A stretch of 64,000 nucleotides of DNA from Gemmobacter nectariphilus DSM 15620 (GTDB lineage Bacteria; Pseudomonadota; Alphaproteobacteria; Rhodobacterales; Rhodobacteraceae). The position numbers were made by a program, and so were the translations under genes. The stretch covers positions 124,001 to 188,000 of the forward strand of contig NZ_AUCM01000003.1 in NCBI RefSeq assembly GCF_000429765.1. Direction: 5' to 3'. The stretch's first letter is position 1; each line of letters starts with the position of its first letter. The notes beneath the pieces were generated by a model. The model ran no database searches, was not told the DNA's origin, and saw nothing but the letters and a program-made list of their open reading frames with translations. Shown one piece after another: positions 43,609-52,529 of this stretch.

Positions 43609-43714
43609 GCCTCCGGCGGGGGTATTTGGAAAAAGGCAAAGCAGGATCGCGCGGCGCTGGCATCGTCCGGGCGCGCGTGATCTTTCGCCTTGTTCAAATA
43701 TCCCCGCCGGAGGC
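43609..43714. repeat. Family B palindromic repeat, longest copy (dgt-pyrC)
   Basis: Left arm GCCTCCGGCGGGGGTATTTG (43609-43628) pairs with its complement at 43695-43714, all 20 positions with one G-U. The next 13 positions (43629-43641 with 43682-43694) pair at 10 of 13. A 40-nt GC-rich loop remains, containing GGGCGCGCG. It separates convergent genes and may act as a bidirectional terminator. Confidence 0.85.
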
Positions 43715-43748
43715 CGCCGACCTTTGGGCCGGGTGCCTTGGGCCGGGG

Positions 43749-44795
43749 TCAGTCCTGCGCGACCTGCCAGAAGACCGGGAAGCCGGGATCGAAGACGGTG
43801 ACGGGGCCGGCGCCGGTCTGGATCTTGTCGGGGAAGCTGACCGGGGCGTCGCCCTTGACCAGGCGGATCCGCGCCTCGTTCATCGGCAGCCGGTAATAGG
43901 CCGGGCCGTTCAGCGAGGTGAAGGATTCGAGTTGGTCGAGCGCGTTTTCCTGTTCGAACACATGGGCCAGCAGGGACATGGTGTTGGTCGCCGTGAAGCA
44001 GCCCGCGCAGCCGCAGGCGCATTCCTTCAGCGGGTCGACATGAGGGGCGCTGTCGGTGCCCAGGAAAAACCGCGGATCGCCCGAGGTGGCAGCCGCGCGC
44101 AGCGCAAGGCGGTGTTCTTCGCGCTTGGCGACCGGCAGGCAGTAGTAATGCGGCCGGATCCCGCCCACCAGCAGGTGGTTGCGGTTGATGATCAGGTGGT
44201 GCGTCGTGATCGTGGCCGCCAGATCGCGGTCGGCCGAGCGCACATAATCGGCGCCTTGCGAGGTGGTGATATGTTCCATCACCACGCGCAGCCCCGGTGT
44301 TGCACGGCGGATCGGGTCGAGCACGCGGTCGATGAACACCGCCTCGCGGTCGAAGATGTCGACCGCCGGGTCCGTCACCTCGCCGTGCACACAGAGCGGC
44401 AGGCCGATCTCGGCCATGGTGTCCAGAACGCCGCGCACCTTGTCGAAATCGCGCACGCCGGAATGGGAATTGGTCGTGGCCCCGGCGGGATAGAGCTTGA
44501 CCGCCTTGACAAGGCCCGAGGCGGCGGCGGCGCGCAGATCGGCCGGATCGGTGCCTTCGGTGAGGTAGAGCGTCATCAGCGGCTCGAACGTCATGCCGGC
44601 GGGCAGGGCGGCCAGGATGCGGCCCCGGTAGGCGGCGGCATCGGCGCCGGTGACCACCGGGGGCACCAGGTTCGGCATGATGATCGCGCGGGCGAAGTGG
44701 CGCGCGGTTTCAGGCAGCACACCTTGCAGCATCGCGCCATCGCGCAGGTGCAGGTGCCAGTCGTCGGGGCGGCGGAGCGCGAGTTCTGTGATCAT
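43749..44795 (-). CDS. pyrC: Dihydroorotase (class II)
   Basis: Cyclises carbamoyl aspartate to dihydroorotate in pyrimidine synthesis. It has 348 residues. Zinc ligands HxH are in [10 protein letters not shown]; the carboxylated Lys is in [15 protein letters not shown]; later His ligands are in CVHGEV and MEHITT; the catalytic Asp is in FLGTDSAPH. The ATG at 44795 gives the standard N terminus [14 protein letters not shown]. The N-terminal HxH and ~350-residue length mark the E. coli type. Confidence 0.95.
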   Translation of the reverse strand: MITELALRRPDDWHLHLRDGAMLQGVLPETARHFARAIIMPNLVPPVVTGADAAAYRGRILAALPAGMTFEPLMTLYLTEGTDPADLRAAAASGLVKAVKLYPAGATTNSHSGVRDFDKVRGVLDTMAEIGLPLCVHGEVTDPAVDIFDREAVFIDRVLDPIRRATPGLRVVMEHITTSQGADYVRSADRDLAATITTHHLIINRNHLLVGGIRPHYYCLPVAKREEHRLALRAAATSGDPRFFLGTDSAPHVDPLKECACGCAGCFTATNTMSLLAHVFEQENALDQLESFTSLNGPAYYRLPMNEARIRLVKGDAPVSFPDKIQTGAGPVTVFDPGFPVFWQVAQD

Positions 44796-44867
44796 GCCCG
44801 CGCGATAGCCCAAGACGGCCGGATTTTCCAGTGGGAACGGGCGGCGCGAGGCACCGCCCGTGCCGTT

Positions 44868-46298
44868 TCACAGCCCCTTGGAGCGGTAGGTCGCCGCGAC
44901 CCGGTCGATGGCCACCATATAGGCCGCCATCCGCAGATCCGGCACGTCCTGCCGGCCATGCCAGATCTCGCGCATCGACTGATAGGCAATGCGCATCGTG
45001 TCATCGAGACCCGAGCGCACCAGCGCAAGTTCGTCCGATCCGGTGAGGAACTTCTCGCGGAATTCGGGTTTCAGTTCCCAGCCGAGGCCCTTGTCGGCGG
45101 ACAGCCGTTCCAGTTCCTCGACCAGAAGGCGCGAGCGCGATTCCTCGGCCCGGCGCTGCATCCGGCCAAAGCGGATGTGCGAGAGGTTCTTGACCCATTC
45201 GAAATAGGACACGGTGACGCCGCCCGCATTGGCATACATGTCGGGGATGATCACGCAGCCCTTGCGGCGCAGGATTTCATCGGCGCCGAAGGTTATGGGG
45301 CCGTTCGCGGCCTCGATGATCAGGGGGGCCTTGATGCGATCGGCGTTGCCGATATGGATCACGCCTTCCATGGCCGCCGGGATCAGGATGTCGCAGTCAG
45401 CTTCCAGCAGCGTCGCGCCATCCTCGACATACTGGCCGTGCGCATAGCCCTTGACCCCGCCGGTCGCGACCAGATGGGCGCGCAGATCCTCGATGTTCAG
45501 GCCGGCGGTGTTGACCACGGCGCCATCGCGTTCGATCACCGCGATGATCTTGCTGCCATCGTCTTCCGACAGGAACTTGGCAGCGTGAAAGCCCACATTG
45601 CCCAGCCCCTGCACCACGATGCGCTTGCCGTCCAGCGAGCCGGTCAACCCGGCCTTGGCCATGTCATCGCGGTGGCGGAAGAATTCGCGCAAGGCATATT
45701 GCACGCCGCGCCCCGTTGCCTCGACGCGGCCGCGGATCCCGCCTGAATTCAGCGGCTTGCCGGTGACGCAGGCCTTGGCGTTGATGTCTGTGGTGTTCAT
45801 CCGGGCATATTGATCGACGATCCAGGCCATCTCGCGCTCGCCCGTGCCCATGTCGGGGGCGGGGACGTTCTGGGCCGGGTGGATCAGGTCGCGCTTGATC
45901 AGCTCATAGGCAAAGCGGCGGGTGATCGCCTCGAGCTCGCGTTCGTCATACTGGCGCGGATCGATGCACAGCCCGCCCTTGGAGCCGCCAAAGGGCGTTT
46001 CCACCAGCGCGCATTTATAGGTCATCAGTGCGGCCAGCGCCTCGACCTCGTCCTGGCTGACGTTGGTGGCATAGCGGATGCCGCCCTTGACCGGCTCCAT
46101 GTGCTCGGAATGGACGGATCGGTAGCCGACAAAGGTTTCGATCTTGCCGCGCAGCCGCACGCCGAAGCGCACCGTATAGGTCGAGTTGCAGACCTTGATC
46201 TTCTGCGCCAGCCCCGGCGGCAGATCCATCAGTGCGACCGCGCGGTCGAACATCAGGTCGACGGATTCCCGAAAGCTGGGTTCGCCTGAATGGTGCAT
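44868..46298 (-). CDS. Glu/Leu/Phe/Val dehydrogenase (glutamate dehydrogenase)
   Basis: Oxidative deamination of glutamate or a related amino acid with NAD(P). It has 476 residues. The substrate and catalytic Lys region is EPVKGGIRYATNVSQDEVEA then LAALMTYKCALV, followed by PFGGSKGG; the Asp is in PAPDMGTGEREM; the Rossmann loop is VQGLGNVGFHAAKFL. GGGAGG precedes the ATG at 46298. The length and sequence match the alphaproteobacterial glutamate dehydrogenase group; preference for NAD or NADP is not clear. It is an isolated gene. Confidence 0.92.
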   Translation of the reverse strand: MHHSGEPSFRESVDLMFDRAVALMDLPPGLAQKIKVCNSTYTVRFGVRLRGKIETFVGYRSVHSEHMEPVKGGIRYATNVSQDEVEALAALMTYKCALVETPFGGSKGGLCIDPRQYDERELEAITRRFAYELIKRDLIHPAQNVPAPDMGTGEREMAWIVDQYARMNTTDINAKACVTGKPLNSGGIRGRVEATGRGVQYALREFFRHRDDMAKAGLTGSLDGKRIVVQGLGNVGFHAAKFLSEDDGSKIIAVIERDGAVVNTAGLNIEDLRAHLVATGGVKGYAHGQYVEDGATLLEADCDILIPAAMEGVIHIGNADRIKAPLIIEAANGPITFGADEILRRKGCVIIPDMYANAGGVTVSYFEWVKNLSHIRFGRMQRRAEESRSRLLVEELERLSADKGLGWELKPEFREKFLTGSDELALVRSGLDDTMRIAYQSMREIWHGRQDVPDLRMAAYMVAIDRVAATYRSKGL

Positions 46299-46621
46299 CG
46301 CGTTTCCTCCCGTTGCATCCCCCAAGGGTTAGCCTTGCTTGGCCGGACGATCTACCGCGAACTGGCGGCGGAATGTGCCGAATCGCAGGCACTTTGGCGT
46401 GAGCGTCGGGCGCAGCCCCCTGCGGGGGGACTGTTCGCGAAAGGGCGAGCAATCCACGAAAACCCGGCCACGTCGTTTCCGGCCACCCCGTGAAAAATGC
46501 CTCAAATTCGAAAGGTGCGCCCAACTTATGCCACAGCCATATGCGAAAACTTGCAAGTGAGATTCCGCTGGCCGGCGTTCGGCCGGTGCGGGCGTTTCGT
46601 CCAGATTGGCGCGAGGGTGAC
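46299..46621. other. Divergent intergenic region between glutamate dehydrogenase and tadG
   Basis: 323 bp, visibly less GC-rich around 46485-46555 than neighbouring DNA, which suggests promoters. It contains a hairpin CCCCC-TG-CGGGGG near 46420 and GGCCG-GCGTT-CGGCC (46570-46584). The tadG frame is open back to 46490, so the protein could start upstream of the point I chose. I see no RNA gene. Confidence 0.5.
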
Positions 46622-48304
46622 ATGTGTGAGGGTTCCATCATCAAGACGGCCGCCGGACACCAGGGCGCGGCGCACGTCGGACGGTGCCATCTGCTGATGC
46701 GCGCCCGGCGGTTTAGGGACGCAGAAGATGGCGGGATGCTGTTCTTCTCTTTGGTCGTGATGCTGATCATGCTGTTCATCGGCGGCATGGCCATCGACAT
46801 GATGCGCTATGAGGCCGAGCGGTCGCGCATCCAGGCGACGGCCGATGCCTCGGTGCTGGCGGCCGCGTCGATGCGCCAGACCCAGCCGCCGGCCGAGGTG
46901 GTGGCCGACTGGTTCGCCAAGAAGGATCTGTCCGCCTCGCTGACCGGGGTCGTGGTCGACAACGGGCTGAACTTCCGGTCCGTCCGCGCCGAGACGCTGA
47001 CCGTGACCAAGCCCTATTTCATGCAGATGATGGGCATCGACGAATTGCGCTCGAACGCGGCCAGCACGGCCGAGGAACGCCGCACCAACGTCGAAATCTC
47101 GCTGGTGCTGGACATTTCGGGCTCCATGGCGGGGACCAAGCTGTCGCGCCTGCAAGATGCTGCGGCCGAATTCGTGACCAATATCCTGGGCGAGGATACC
47201 GAGAACCGCGTCTCCATCTCGGTCGTGCCCTATAATGGTCAGGTCAATGTCGGGCCCGACCTGATGAGCCGCTACAACGTGCAGGGCGGGCACACCTATT
47301 CCTATTGCATCGACCTGCCGGAATCGACCTACTACCAGTTGCCGTTGCCGACCACGCTGCCGATGTATCAGCACGCCGATGCGGATACCTTCAACAGTTC
47401 GAACACCAGCACGTCCTGGAGCACCTCGAACATGACGCCCAGCACCTCGAACATCTGGTGCCCGGCGAATACGACCAACCGGGTGCGGGTGCACAGCAAC
47501 AACGTCTCGGCGCTGACCACGCAGATCCGCAACCTGACGGCGTTTGGCGCCACCTCGATCGACGCGGGGCTGCGCTGGGGGGCGGCGATGATCGACCCCG
47601 GCTCGCGCGCGATGGTGACGTCGCTGGCGAATGCGGGGATCGTGCCGTCCACCTTCAACGGCCGCCCCTTCGACTATGACGACGAGGAAGTGCTGAAGGT
47701 GATCGTGCTGATGACCGACGGATCGCACTGGCCCAACGAGTTCGTGAAAACGCAGTACAAGTCCGGCCCCTCGCCGATCTACAAGCATACCGACGGGTAT
47801 TATTCGATCTACCACGAGAGCAGGTCGGGAACGAACAAGTACTGGGTGCCGCATCGCAGCGAATGGCGCGCGGTGCCGTGGTCGGGCTCGTCCTCGTGCG
47901 CCAGCTGGAGCTGTGTCTCGACATCGGCGCGCACCCCGCTGGACTGGCGGATCGTGTGGCAGAACCTTCGGGTGCAATGGGTGGCGAACCAGCTTTACCG
48001 GCGCGCCCTGGGGGGCTCGGTGAGCAGCTGGATCGACGAATTGCGCACCCGCGAAGGCACGGTCATCGGGTCCGGCCCGCATGAGGTCAGCGAGATGGAC
48101 GGCCGTCTGAACAACCTGTGCGGTCTGCTCAAGGATCAGAACGTCGCCATCTTCGGCATCGCCTTCGAGGCGCCGACCGAGGGGCGCAACGTGATCCGCA
48201 ACTGTGCCTCGCCTGGCCGGTTCTATGATGTCGAAGGGCTGGACATCTCGACCGCGTTCCGCGCGATCCGCGCCCAGATCAGCGCCCTGAGGCTGACGCA
48301 ATGA
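46622..48304 (+). CDS. TadG-like pilus assembly protein with von Willebrand A domain
   Basis: A membrane-anchored protein of the TadE/TadG group, involved in Flp/tight-adherence pilus biogenesis. It has 560 residues from the ATG at 46622 (AGGGTGAC upstream); the ATG at 46697 would give a shorter N terminus closer to the family. One TM helix (about residues 38-60, GGMLFFSLVVMLIMLFIGGM) precedes the TadG stretch MAIDMMRYEAERSRIQATAD. A vWA MIDAS motif DISGS lies at residues 164-168. A Ser/Thr/Asn-rich low-complexity insert follows (near 260-290). The C terminus is extracytoplasmic. It is coupled to tadE by a 4-nt overlap. Confidence 0.83.
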   Translation: MCEGSIIKTAAGHQGAAHVGRCHLLMRARRFRDAEDGGMLFFSLVVMLIMLFIGGMAIDMMRYEAERSRIQATADASVLAAASMRQTQPPAEVVADWFAKKDLSASLTGVVVDNGLNFRSVRAETLTVTKPYFMQMMGIDELRSNAASTAEERRTNVEISLVLDISGSMAGTKLSRLQDAAAEFVTNILGEDTENRVSISVVPYNGQVNVGPDLMSRYNVQGGHTYSYCIDLPESTYYQLPLPTTLPMYQHADADTFNSSNTSTSWSTSNMTPSTSNIWCPANTTNRVRVHSNNVSALTTQIRNLTAFGATSIDAGLRWGAAMIDPGSRAMVTSLANAGIVPSTFNGRPFDYDDEEVLKVIVLMTDGSHWPNEFVKTQYKSGPSPIYKHTDGYYSIYHESRSGTNKYWVPHRSEWRAVPWSGSSSCASWSCVSTSARTPLDWRIVWQNLRVQWVANQLYRRALGGSVSSWIDELRTREGTVIGSGPHEVSEMDGRLNNLCGLLKDQNVAIFGIAFEAPTEGRNVIRNCASPGRFYDVEGLDISTAFRAIRAQISALRLTQ

Positions 48305-48846
48305 CCCGCCTGCATCGCCTGCGCCAGCGCCTGCGCGGCTTTGTGCAGGCGGACCACGGATCGGTGACGCTGGATTTCGTTCTGGTGCTGCCGGTCGTGC
48401 TGACCATCCTGCTGGCGTCGTTCGAGGCGGGCTATTCGATGCTGCGGCTGGTTATGCTGGAACGCGCGCTGGACATCACCGTGCGCGATCTGCGGGTGGG
48501 CGCGCTGGGAACGGCGCCGACCCACAACCAGGTGCGCGCAAGGTTCTGCGAACAGGCCACGCTGATGCCTGCCTGCATGACCGAGGCGAAGCTGGAAATG
48601 CAGGTCATCGACCGCAACACCTGGACCGGCTTTACCACGACGCCCACCTGCGTCGATCGCACGACCACGATCGAGCCGGCGCTGAACTTCACGCAAGGCG
48701 GCACCAACGAGGTGGTGACGATCCGCGCCTGCGCCGTGTTCGATCCGTTCTTCCCCACCACGAAATGGGGGCTGCGGCTCGATCTGGATGCCTCGGGCGG
48801 CTATCAGCTGGCCGCGATGTCCGCCTTTGTGAACGAACCGAGGTGA
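48301..48846 (+). CDS. TadE-like pseudopilin/pilus assembly protein 1
   Basis: It has 181 residues: a short basic N terminus, then GSVTLDFVLVLPVVLTILLA, the TadE-type helix with the conserved acidic residue replaced by Asp (family usually E at this site). The rest is periplasmic, with four or more Cys that may form disulfides. It overlaps tadG by 4 nt and precedes a second TadE-like gene by 4 nt. The minor-pseudopilin role is from family knowledge. Confidence 0.8.
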   Translation: MTRLHRLRQRLRGFVQADHGSVTLDFVLVLPVVLTILLASFEAGYSMLRLVMLERALDITVRDLRVGALGTAPTHNQVRARFCEQATLMPACMTEAKLEMQVIDRNTWTGFTTTPTCVDRTTTIEPALNFTQGGTNEVVTIRACAVFDPFFPTTKWGLRLDLDASGGYQLAAMSAFVNEPR

Positions 48847-48850
48847 TGTG

Positions 48851-49414
48851 ATGTCCCGCAGTTCCTTCCTTCGCCTGCGCGCAGCGCTCCGCCGGTTCCG
48901 GCAGGACGAAGCCGGCGTGATCTCGACCGAGGCGCTGCTGATCGCCCCGCTGCTGATCTGGCTGTTCCTGGCGATGTTCGTCTATTGGGATGCGTTCCGG
49001 GCGCAAAACACCAGCATCAAGGCAAGTTACGCCGTTGCCGACATGATCTCGCGCGAGAATGCGCCGATCAACAATGCCTTCATCACCGGCATGCACCGCG
49101 TGTTCCGCTATATGGTCCACACCCGCGAGGACACCTGGATCCGCGTCAGTTCGGTGCAATACGATGAAGCGAACGACCGCTACATCGTCCTGTGGTCGCG
49201 CAGCACCGATACCACGCGCGCGCCGGTGCAGACCACGACGACCATGGTTGCGATGCGCGACAAGCTGCCGGTGCCGTCGGATTCCGACACGCTTCTGGTG
49301 GTGGAAACCTGGCAGCGCTTTACCCCCGCCTTCAAGGTGGGTCTGGACCGGCGCACCTTTCACGAGGTCTCGGTGGTGCGCCCGCGCTTTCTGTCGCCGC
49401 TGCCGATCAGCTGA
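48851..49414 (+). CDS. TadE-like pseudopilin/pilus assembly protein 2
   Basis: It has 187 residues. DEAGVISTEALLIAPLLIWL is the classic TadE/TadF N-terminal helix with its Glu (E in STEALL). The C-terminal half is soluble and periplasmic (VETWQRFTPAFKVGLDRRTF). AGGTG lies 5 nt before the ATG at 48851; a GTG at 48848 is in frame. It overlaps the convergent hypothetical gene by 8 nt. No TadA/B/C ATPase or platform genes are in the window. Confidence 0.82.
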   Translation: MSRSSFLRLRAALRRFRQDEAGVISTEALLIAPLLIWLFLAMFVYWDAFRAQNTSIKASYAVADMISRENAPINNAFITGMHRVFRYMVHTREDTWIRVSSVQYDEANDRYIVLWSRSTDTTRAPVQTTTTMVAMRDKLPVPSDSDTLLVVETWQRFTPAFKVGLDRRTFHEVSVVRPRFLSPLPIS

Positions 49415-49913
49415 TGTCCCTGGCCTTGCGGCGGCGCACCATTTCGGACAGCGCCGAAGCCATGGCCTTTGCCTCGACCCGCGCGGTGGTGCCGCCAACG
49501 CCGACGCGCCGCCCCAGCCGCCACCACAGGCCGGGCGCCCAGACCCGCGGGGCCGGGGTGCGCAGCACGATGACGAACCCGCCAGCCGGCTTGAACAGGG
49601 CGATGGCGCTGTTGTCGACCGATTCGATCTGATCGACGGTGGCCAGCACCCGGCCGCCATCGGTCTCGCGCAAGGCGTCGGGCGTCAGTTCCAGCCCGCG
49701 GGATGTTGTCGTCCAGGTGCGCCAGGACAGCCACAAAAGGAACAGCCCCGCCAGCGGCAGCGCGATGCGCCACGCCAGCCGGGTGGCCGGCATCTCGAAC
49801 CCGGCCATGGCCGCCATCACGCCGAAACCGGCCAGCATGACAACCCCGACGACCCTGCGGATCGGCGATGGCTTCAGGCGCATCAGGATATGGGTCTGGT
49901 CCTTGCGGGTCAT
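49407..49913 (-). CDS. Hypothetical two-span membrane protein
   Basis: A 168-residue protein that I cannot assign. It has two adjacent hydrophobic helices near the N terminus (VVGVVMLAGFGVMAAMAGFE and RIALPLAGLFLLWLSWRTW), then a soluble part resembling a PH-like or photosystem-assembly-type domain (SRGLELTPDALRETDGGRVL then VDQIESVDN). It ends in basic residues. AGGAG precedes the ATG at 49913. Its 3' end overlaps tadE2 by 8 nt on the other strand. Confidence 0.72.
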   Translation of the reverse strand: MTRKDQTHILMRLKPSPIRRVVGVVMLAGFGVMAAMAGFEMPATRLAWRIALPLAGLFLLWLSWRTWTTTSRGLELTPDALRETDGGRVLATVDQIESVDNSAIALFKPAGGFVIVLRTPAPRVWAPGLWWRLGRRVGVGGTTARVEAKAMASALSEMVRRRKARDIS

Positions 49914-50002
49914 GCGGGCTCCTGTCGGGTTTGCGCCGGGATAGCGCAAGCCGGGGCCGCCGCCTACCCCTGTGCATTCCCGCACATAACTGCCGATCAG
50001 CT

Positions 50003-50018
50003 TGTGACATGCTTCACA
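50003..50018. promoter_or_regulatory. Perfect CRP/FNR-type site TGTGA-N6-TCACA
   Basis: TGTGACATGCTTCACA matches the symmetric CRP half-sites exactly. A possible -10 TACATT (50032-50037) lies 14 bp downstream, with no good -35, so the site could replace the -35 (activation) or block it (repression). It lies 66 bp before pirin and 90 bp before the divergent hypothetical gene. Confidence 0.55.
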
Positions 50019-50068
50019 GCCGCAGTTGCGCTACATTGCAGGCAACGCATCCAGAAACGGAGTTAGTC

Positions 50069-50980
50069 ATGTCGATCCGGCCCGTTGACCGCACCAATCT
50101 TGCCACCCCGACGATGGAAGGCGCCGGCGTGCATCTGCACCGCGCCTTTGGCTTCCACGATCCGAAACGGTTTGATCCGTTCCTGCTGTTCGACGATTTC
50201 CGCGGCGATCATCCGGGGGATTACCTGCGCGGCTTTCCCTGGCACCCGCACCGCGGGATCGAGACCATCACCTATGTTCTGGCCGGCAGCGTCGAGCATG
50301 GCGATTCGCTGGGCAATGCCGGCACGCTGCGCGCGGGCGATGTGCAGTGGATGACCGCAGGGTCGGGCATCTTGCATCAGGAAATGCCCAAGGGGAACGC
50401 GCGCGGCCAGATGCACGGCTTTCAGCTGTGGGCCAACCTGCCGCGCGATCTGAAGATGACCGATCCGCGCTATCAGGACGTCAAATCCCGCGACATTCCC
50501 GAGATCCTCGAAGATGACGGCACGGTGGTCAAGGTGATCGTCGGGGATTTCTGGGGCCGCACGGGGCCGGTGGACGGGATCGCGGCAGACCCGCTTTACC
50601 TCGACATCTACATCCCCCCGCTGCGCCGCAAGACCTTTCCCATCGACACCCGCCGCAAGGCCTTTGCCTATGTGTTCGAAGGGGCGGGAAAATTCGCCGA
50701 TGCCTCGGGGCCGCAAGGCGTGCTGCTGGAAAAAGAGGTGATGGGCCAGGAGGTCAATATCCGCGATCTGTCCGGCAACCGCACGCTGATCCAGTTCGGC
50801 AAGGGCGACGAGGTGGCGGTGCAGGCGGGGCCTGATGGCTTGCGCTTTCTGCTGGTGGCCGGCGCCCCGATCCAGGAGCCGGTCGCCTGGCATGGTCCCA
50901 TCGTGATGAACACCGCCGAAGAACTGCGCACTGCCATGGCCGAGCTGCGCAACGGCACCTTCATCAAGCCCGCGCATTAG
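50069..50980 (+). CDS. Pirin family protein
   Basis: A bicupin of 303 residues. The metal site lies in the N-terminal cupin: [20 protein letters not shown] (His, His, Glu) with a further His in [19 protein letters not shown] is the pirin signature, and the C-terminal cupin reads [11 protein letters not shown]. Bacterial pirins act as quercetinase-like dioxygenases or metabolic modulators; the substrate is unknown. CGGAG is 7 nt before the ATG. It is monocistronic, closed by a perfect 26-bp palindrome. Confidence 0.92.
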   Translation: MSIRPVDRTNLATPTMEGAGVHLHRAFGFHDPKRFDPFLLFDDFRGDHPGDYLRGFPWHPHRGIETITYVLAGSVEHGDSLGNAGTLRAGDVQWMTAGSGILHQEMPKGNARGQMHGFQLWANLPRDLKMTDPRYQDVKSRDIPEILEDDGTVVKVIVGDFWGRTGPVDGIAADPLYLDIYIPPLRRKTFPIDTRRKAFAYVFEGAGKFADASGPQGVLLEKEVMGQEVNIRDLSGNRTLIQFGKGDEVAVQAGPDGLRFLLVAGAPIQEPVAWHGPIVMNTAEELRTAMAELRNGTFIKPAH

Positions 50981-50987
50981 GCGCTGG

Positions 50988-51013
50988 GGGCAGAGCCGTG
51001 CACGGCTCTGCCC
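50988..51013 (+). terminator. 26-bp perfect palindrome after pirin
   Basis: GGGCAGAGCCGTG pairs exactly with CACGGCTCTGCCC. The transcript would fold to an 11-bp stem with a tetraloop. No T-run follows, so it is a strong hairpin but not a classical intrinsic terminator. Confidence 0.55.
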
Positions 51014-51043
51014 GCTCTGCGCGGTCTGCGGCAGGCGCAGGGT

Positions 51044-51071
51044 TTGCGCCCCCCGCCGCGCGTGGTATAGC
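51044..51071 (+). promoter_or_regulatory. Putative promoter of the transaldolase gene
   Basis: TTGCGC (51044-51049), a 16-bp spacer and TATAGC (51066-51071). The predicted start near 51078 gives a leader of about 24 nt. It is the same form as the acpP promoter. Confidence 0.45.
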
Positions 51072-51101
51072 GCGGCCAAACCCAGCCCCCGAGGATCGCC
51101 C

Positions 51102-51755
51102 ATGAAATTCTTCGTCGATACCGCCGATGTCGCCGCCATTGCAGAGCTGAACGAGCTGGGCATGGTCGATGGTGTCACCACCAACCCCTCGCTGATCCTG
51201 AAATCGGGCCGCGACATTCTGGAAGTGACCAAGGAAATCTGTTCCATGGTCTCGGGCCCCGTGTCCGCCGAGGTCGTGGCGCTGAAGGCCGACGAGATGA
51301 TCGCCGAGGGCCGCAAGCTGGCCGCCATCGCGCCGAACATCGCCGTCAAGGTGCCGCTGACCTGGGACGGGCTCAAGACCTGCAAGGTGCTGTCGTCGGA
51401 CGGGTTCATGGTGAACGTCACGCTGTGCTTCAGCGCGAACCAGGCGCTGCTGGCGGCCAAGGCGGGCGCGACGTTCATTTCCCCCTTCATCGGCCGTCTG
51501 GATGACATCAACATCGACGGGATGGAGCTGATCGGCGACATCCGCACGATCTATGACAACTACGATTTCCAGACCCAGATCCTTGCGGCCTCGATCCGCA
51601 CGGTGAACCACATGAAGGACGCCGCCCTGATCGGCGCCGATGTGGCCACCGCGCCGCCCGCCGTGATCAAGTCGATGGCCAACCATGTGCTGACCGACAA
51701 GGGCCTTGAACAGTTCATGGCCGACTGGGCGAAAACGGGCCAGAAAATCCTCTGA
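51102..51755 (+). CDS. Transaldolase, TalC/fructose-6-phosphate aldolase type
   Basis: A short-form class I aldolase of 217 residues, subfamily 3 of the transaldolases. The Schiff-base Lys is K83 in [11 protein letters not shown]. The N terminus [20 protein letters not shown] and [15 protein letters not shown] are diagnostic. It transfers dihydroxyacetone units between sugar phosphates in the pentose phosphate network; some relatives are FSA aldolases, and sequence alone does not settle it. A DUF484-xerC pair follows with its own promoter. Confidence 0.92.
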   Translation: MKFFVDTADVAAIAELNELGMVDGVTTNPSLILKSGRDILEVTKEICSMVSGPVSAEVVALKADEMIAEGRKLAAIAPNIAVKVPLTWDGLKTCKVLSSDGFMVNVTLCFSANQALLAAKAGATFISPFIGRLDDINIDGMELIGDIRTIYDNYDFQTQILAASIRTVNHMKDAALIGADVATAPPAVIKSMANHVLTDKGLEQFMADWAKTGQKIL

Positions 51756-51779
51756 CACCTGCCCGCAATCCGGTATAGA
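51752..51779 (+). promoter_or_regulatory. Putative promoter of the DUF484-xerC operon
   Basis: CTGACA (51752-51757), a 16-bp spacer and TATAGA (51774-51779). Both hexamers match sigma-70 at five of six positions. The -35 overlaps the transaldolase stop codon. Confidence 0.5.
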
Positions 51780-51812
51780 ATGCCCGGATGTGTCACAAGA
51801 CCGGAGAACGGC

Positions 51813-52529
51813 ATGACGCCAGGGGCAGGGCAACCCGGCAGCATCGGCCTGAGCGATGACATGCGCGATCACATCATTTCGGCGCCCGAGGCCATCCTCG
51901 AGGATGCCGAGGTGATGCGCGCGCTGATCGCGGCGAATGATCGCGCGATGGGGGCGAATATCGTCGATCTGCGCGGCGTCGCCATGCGGCGGCTGGAAGG
52001 GCGGCTGGACCGTCTGGAAGATACCCACCGCAACGTCATTGCCGCTGCCTATGAAAACCTGGCTGGCACCAACATCGTGCATCGCGCGGTCTTGCAACTG
52101 CTGGAGCCCTTGACCTTCAACGATTTTCTGGCGGCGCTGACCGCGAATGTCGCCCGCACGCTGCGGGTGGACAGCCTGCGCCTGGTGCTGGAAAGCCCCG
52201 AAGGCGACGCGGCGCCCGCGCTGGCGGAGGTGATCCGCATCGTGCCGCCCGGCTTTGTCGAGGATTACCTGACCCTGGGCCGAGGCGGTGCGGTGCGTCC
52301 GGTCGTCTTGCGGCAGGTGCTGGCCGAGACTGGCCGCATTCATGGCGACATGGCCCCCGACATCCGGTCCGAGGCGGTGATGCGCCTTGATCTGGGGCCG
52401 CGTCGCCTGCCCGGCATGTTGGTGCTGGGCGCCGAGGATCCGCATCAGTTCCGTCCCGTGCACGGCACCGACCTGTTGACCTTCTTTGCCGCCAGTTTCG
52501 AGCGCGTGATGCGCCGCTGGTTGTCGTGA
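51813..52529 (+). CDS. DUF484 family protein (GAF-like)
   Basis: It has 238 residues. An N-terminal helical part (DDMRDHIISAPEAILEDAEV) leads into ANIVDLRGVAMRRLEGRLDR and then a GAF-like domain. This matches DUF484, encoded next to xerC in many Proteobacteria; no biochemical role is established. GGAG lies about 8 nt before the ATG. It overlaps xerC by 4 nt (GTGA). Confidence 0.85.
   Translation: MTPGAGQPGSIGLSDDMRDHIISAPEAILEDAEVMRALIAANDRAMGANIVDLRGVAMRRLEGRLDRLEDTHRNVIAAAYENLAGTNIVHRAVLQLLEPLTFNDFLAALTANVARTLRVDSLRLVLESPEGDAAPALAEVIRIVPPGFVEDYLTLGRGGAVRPVVLRQVLAETGRIHGDMAPDIRSEAVMRLDLGPRRLPGMLVLGAEDPHQFRPVHGTDLLTFFAASFERVMRRWLS

Noticed and set aside
43626-45746. A plus-strand open frame of 706 codons
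   Set aside because: Antisense to pyrC and glutamate dehydrogenase; starts inside a family B repeat.
46299-46621. A tRNA or small RNA gene in the gap before tadG
   Set aside because: Hairpins are present but no cloverleaf, CCA end or promoter-terminator pair could be found by eye.
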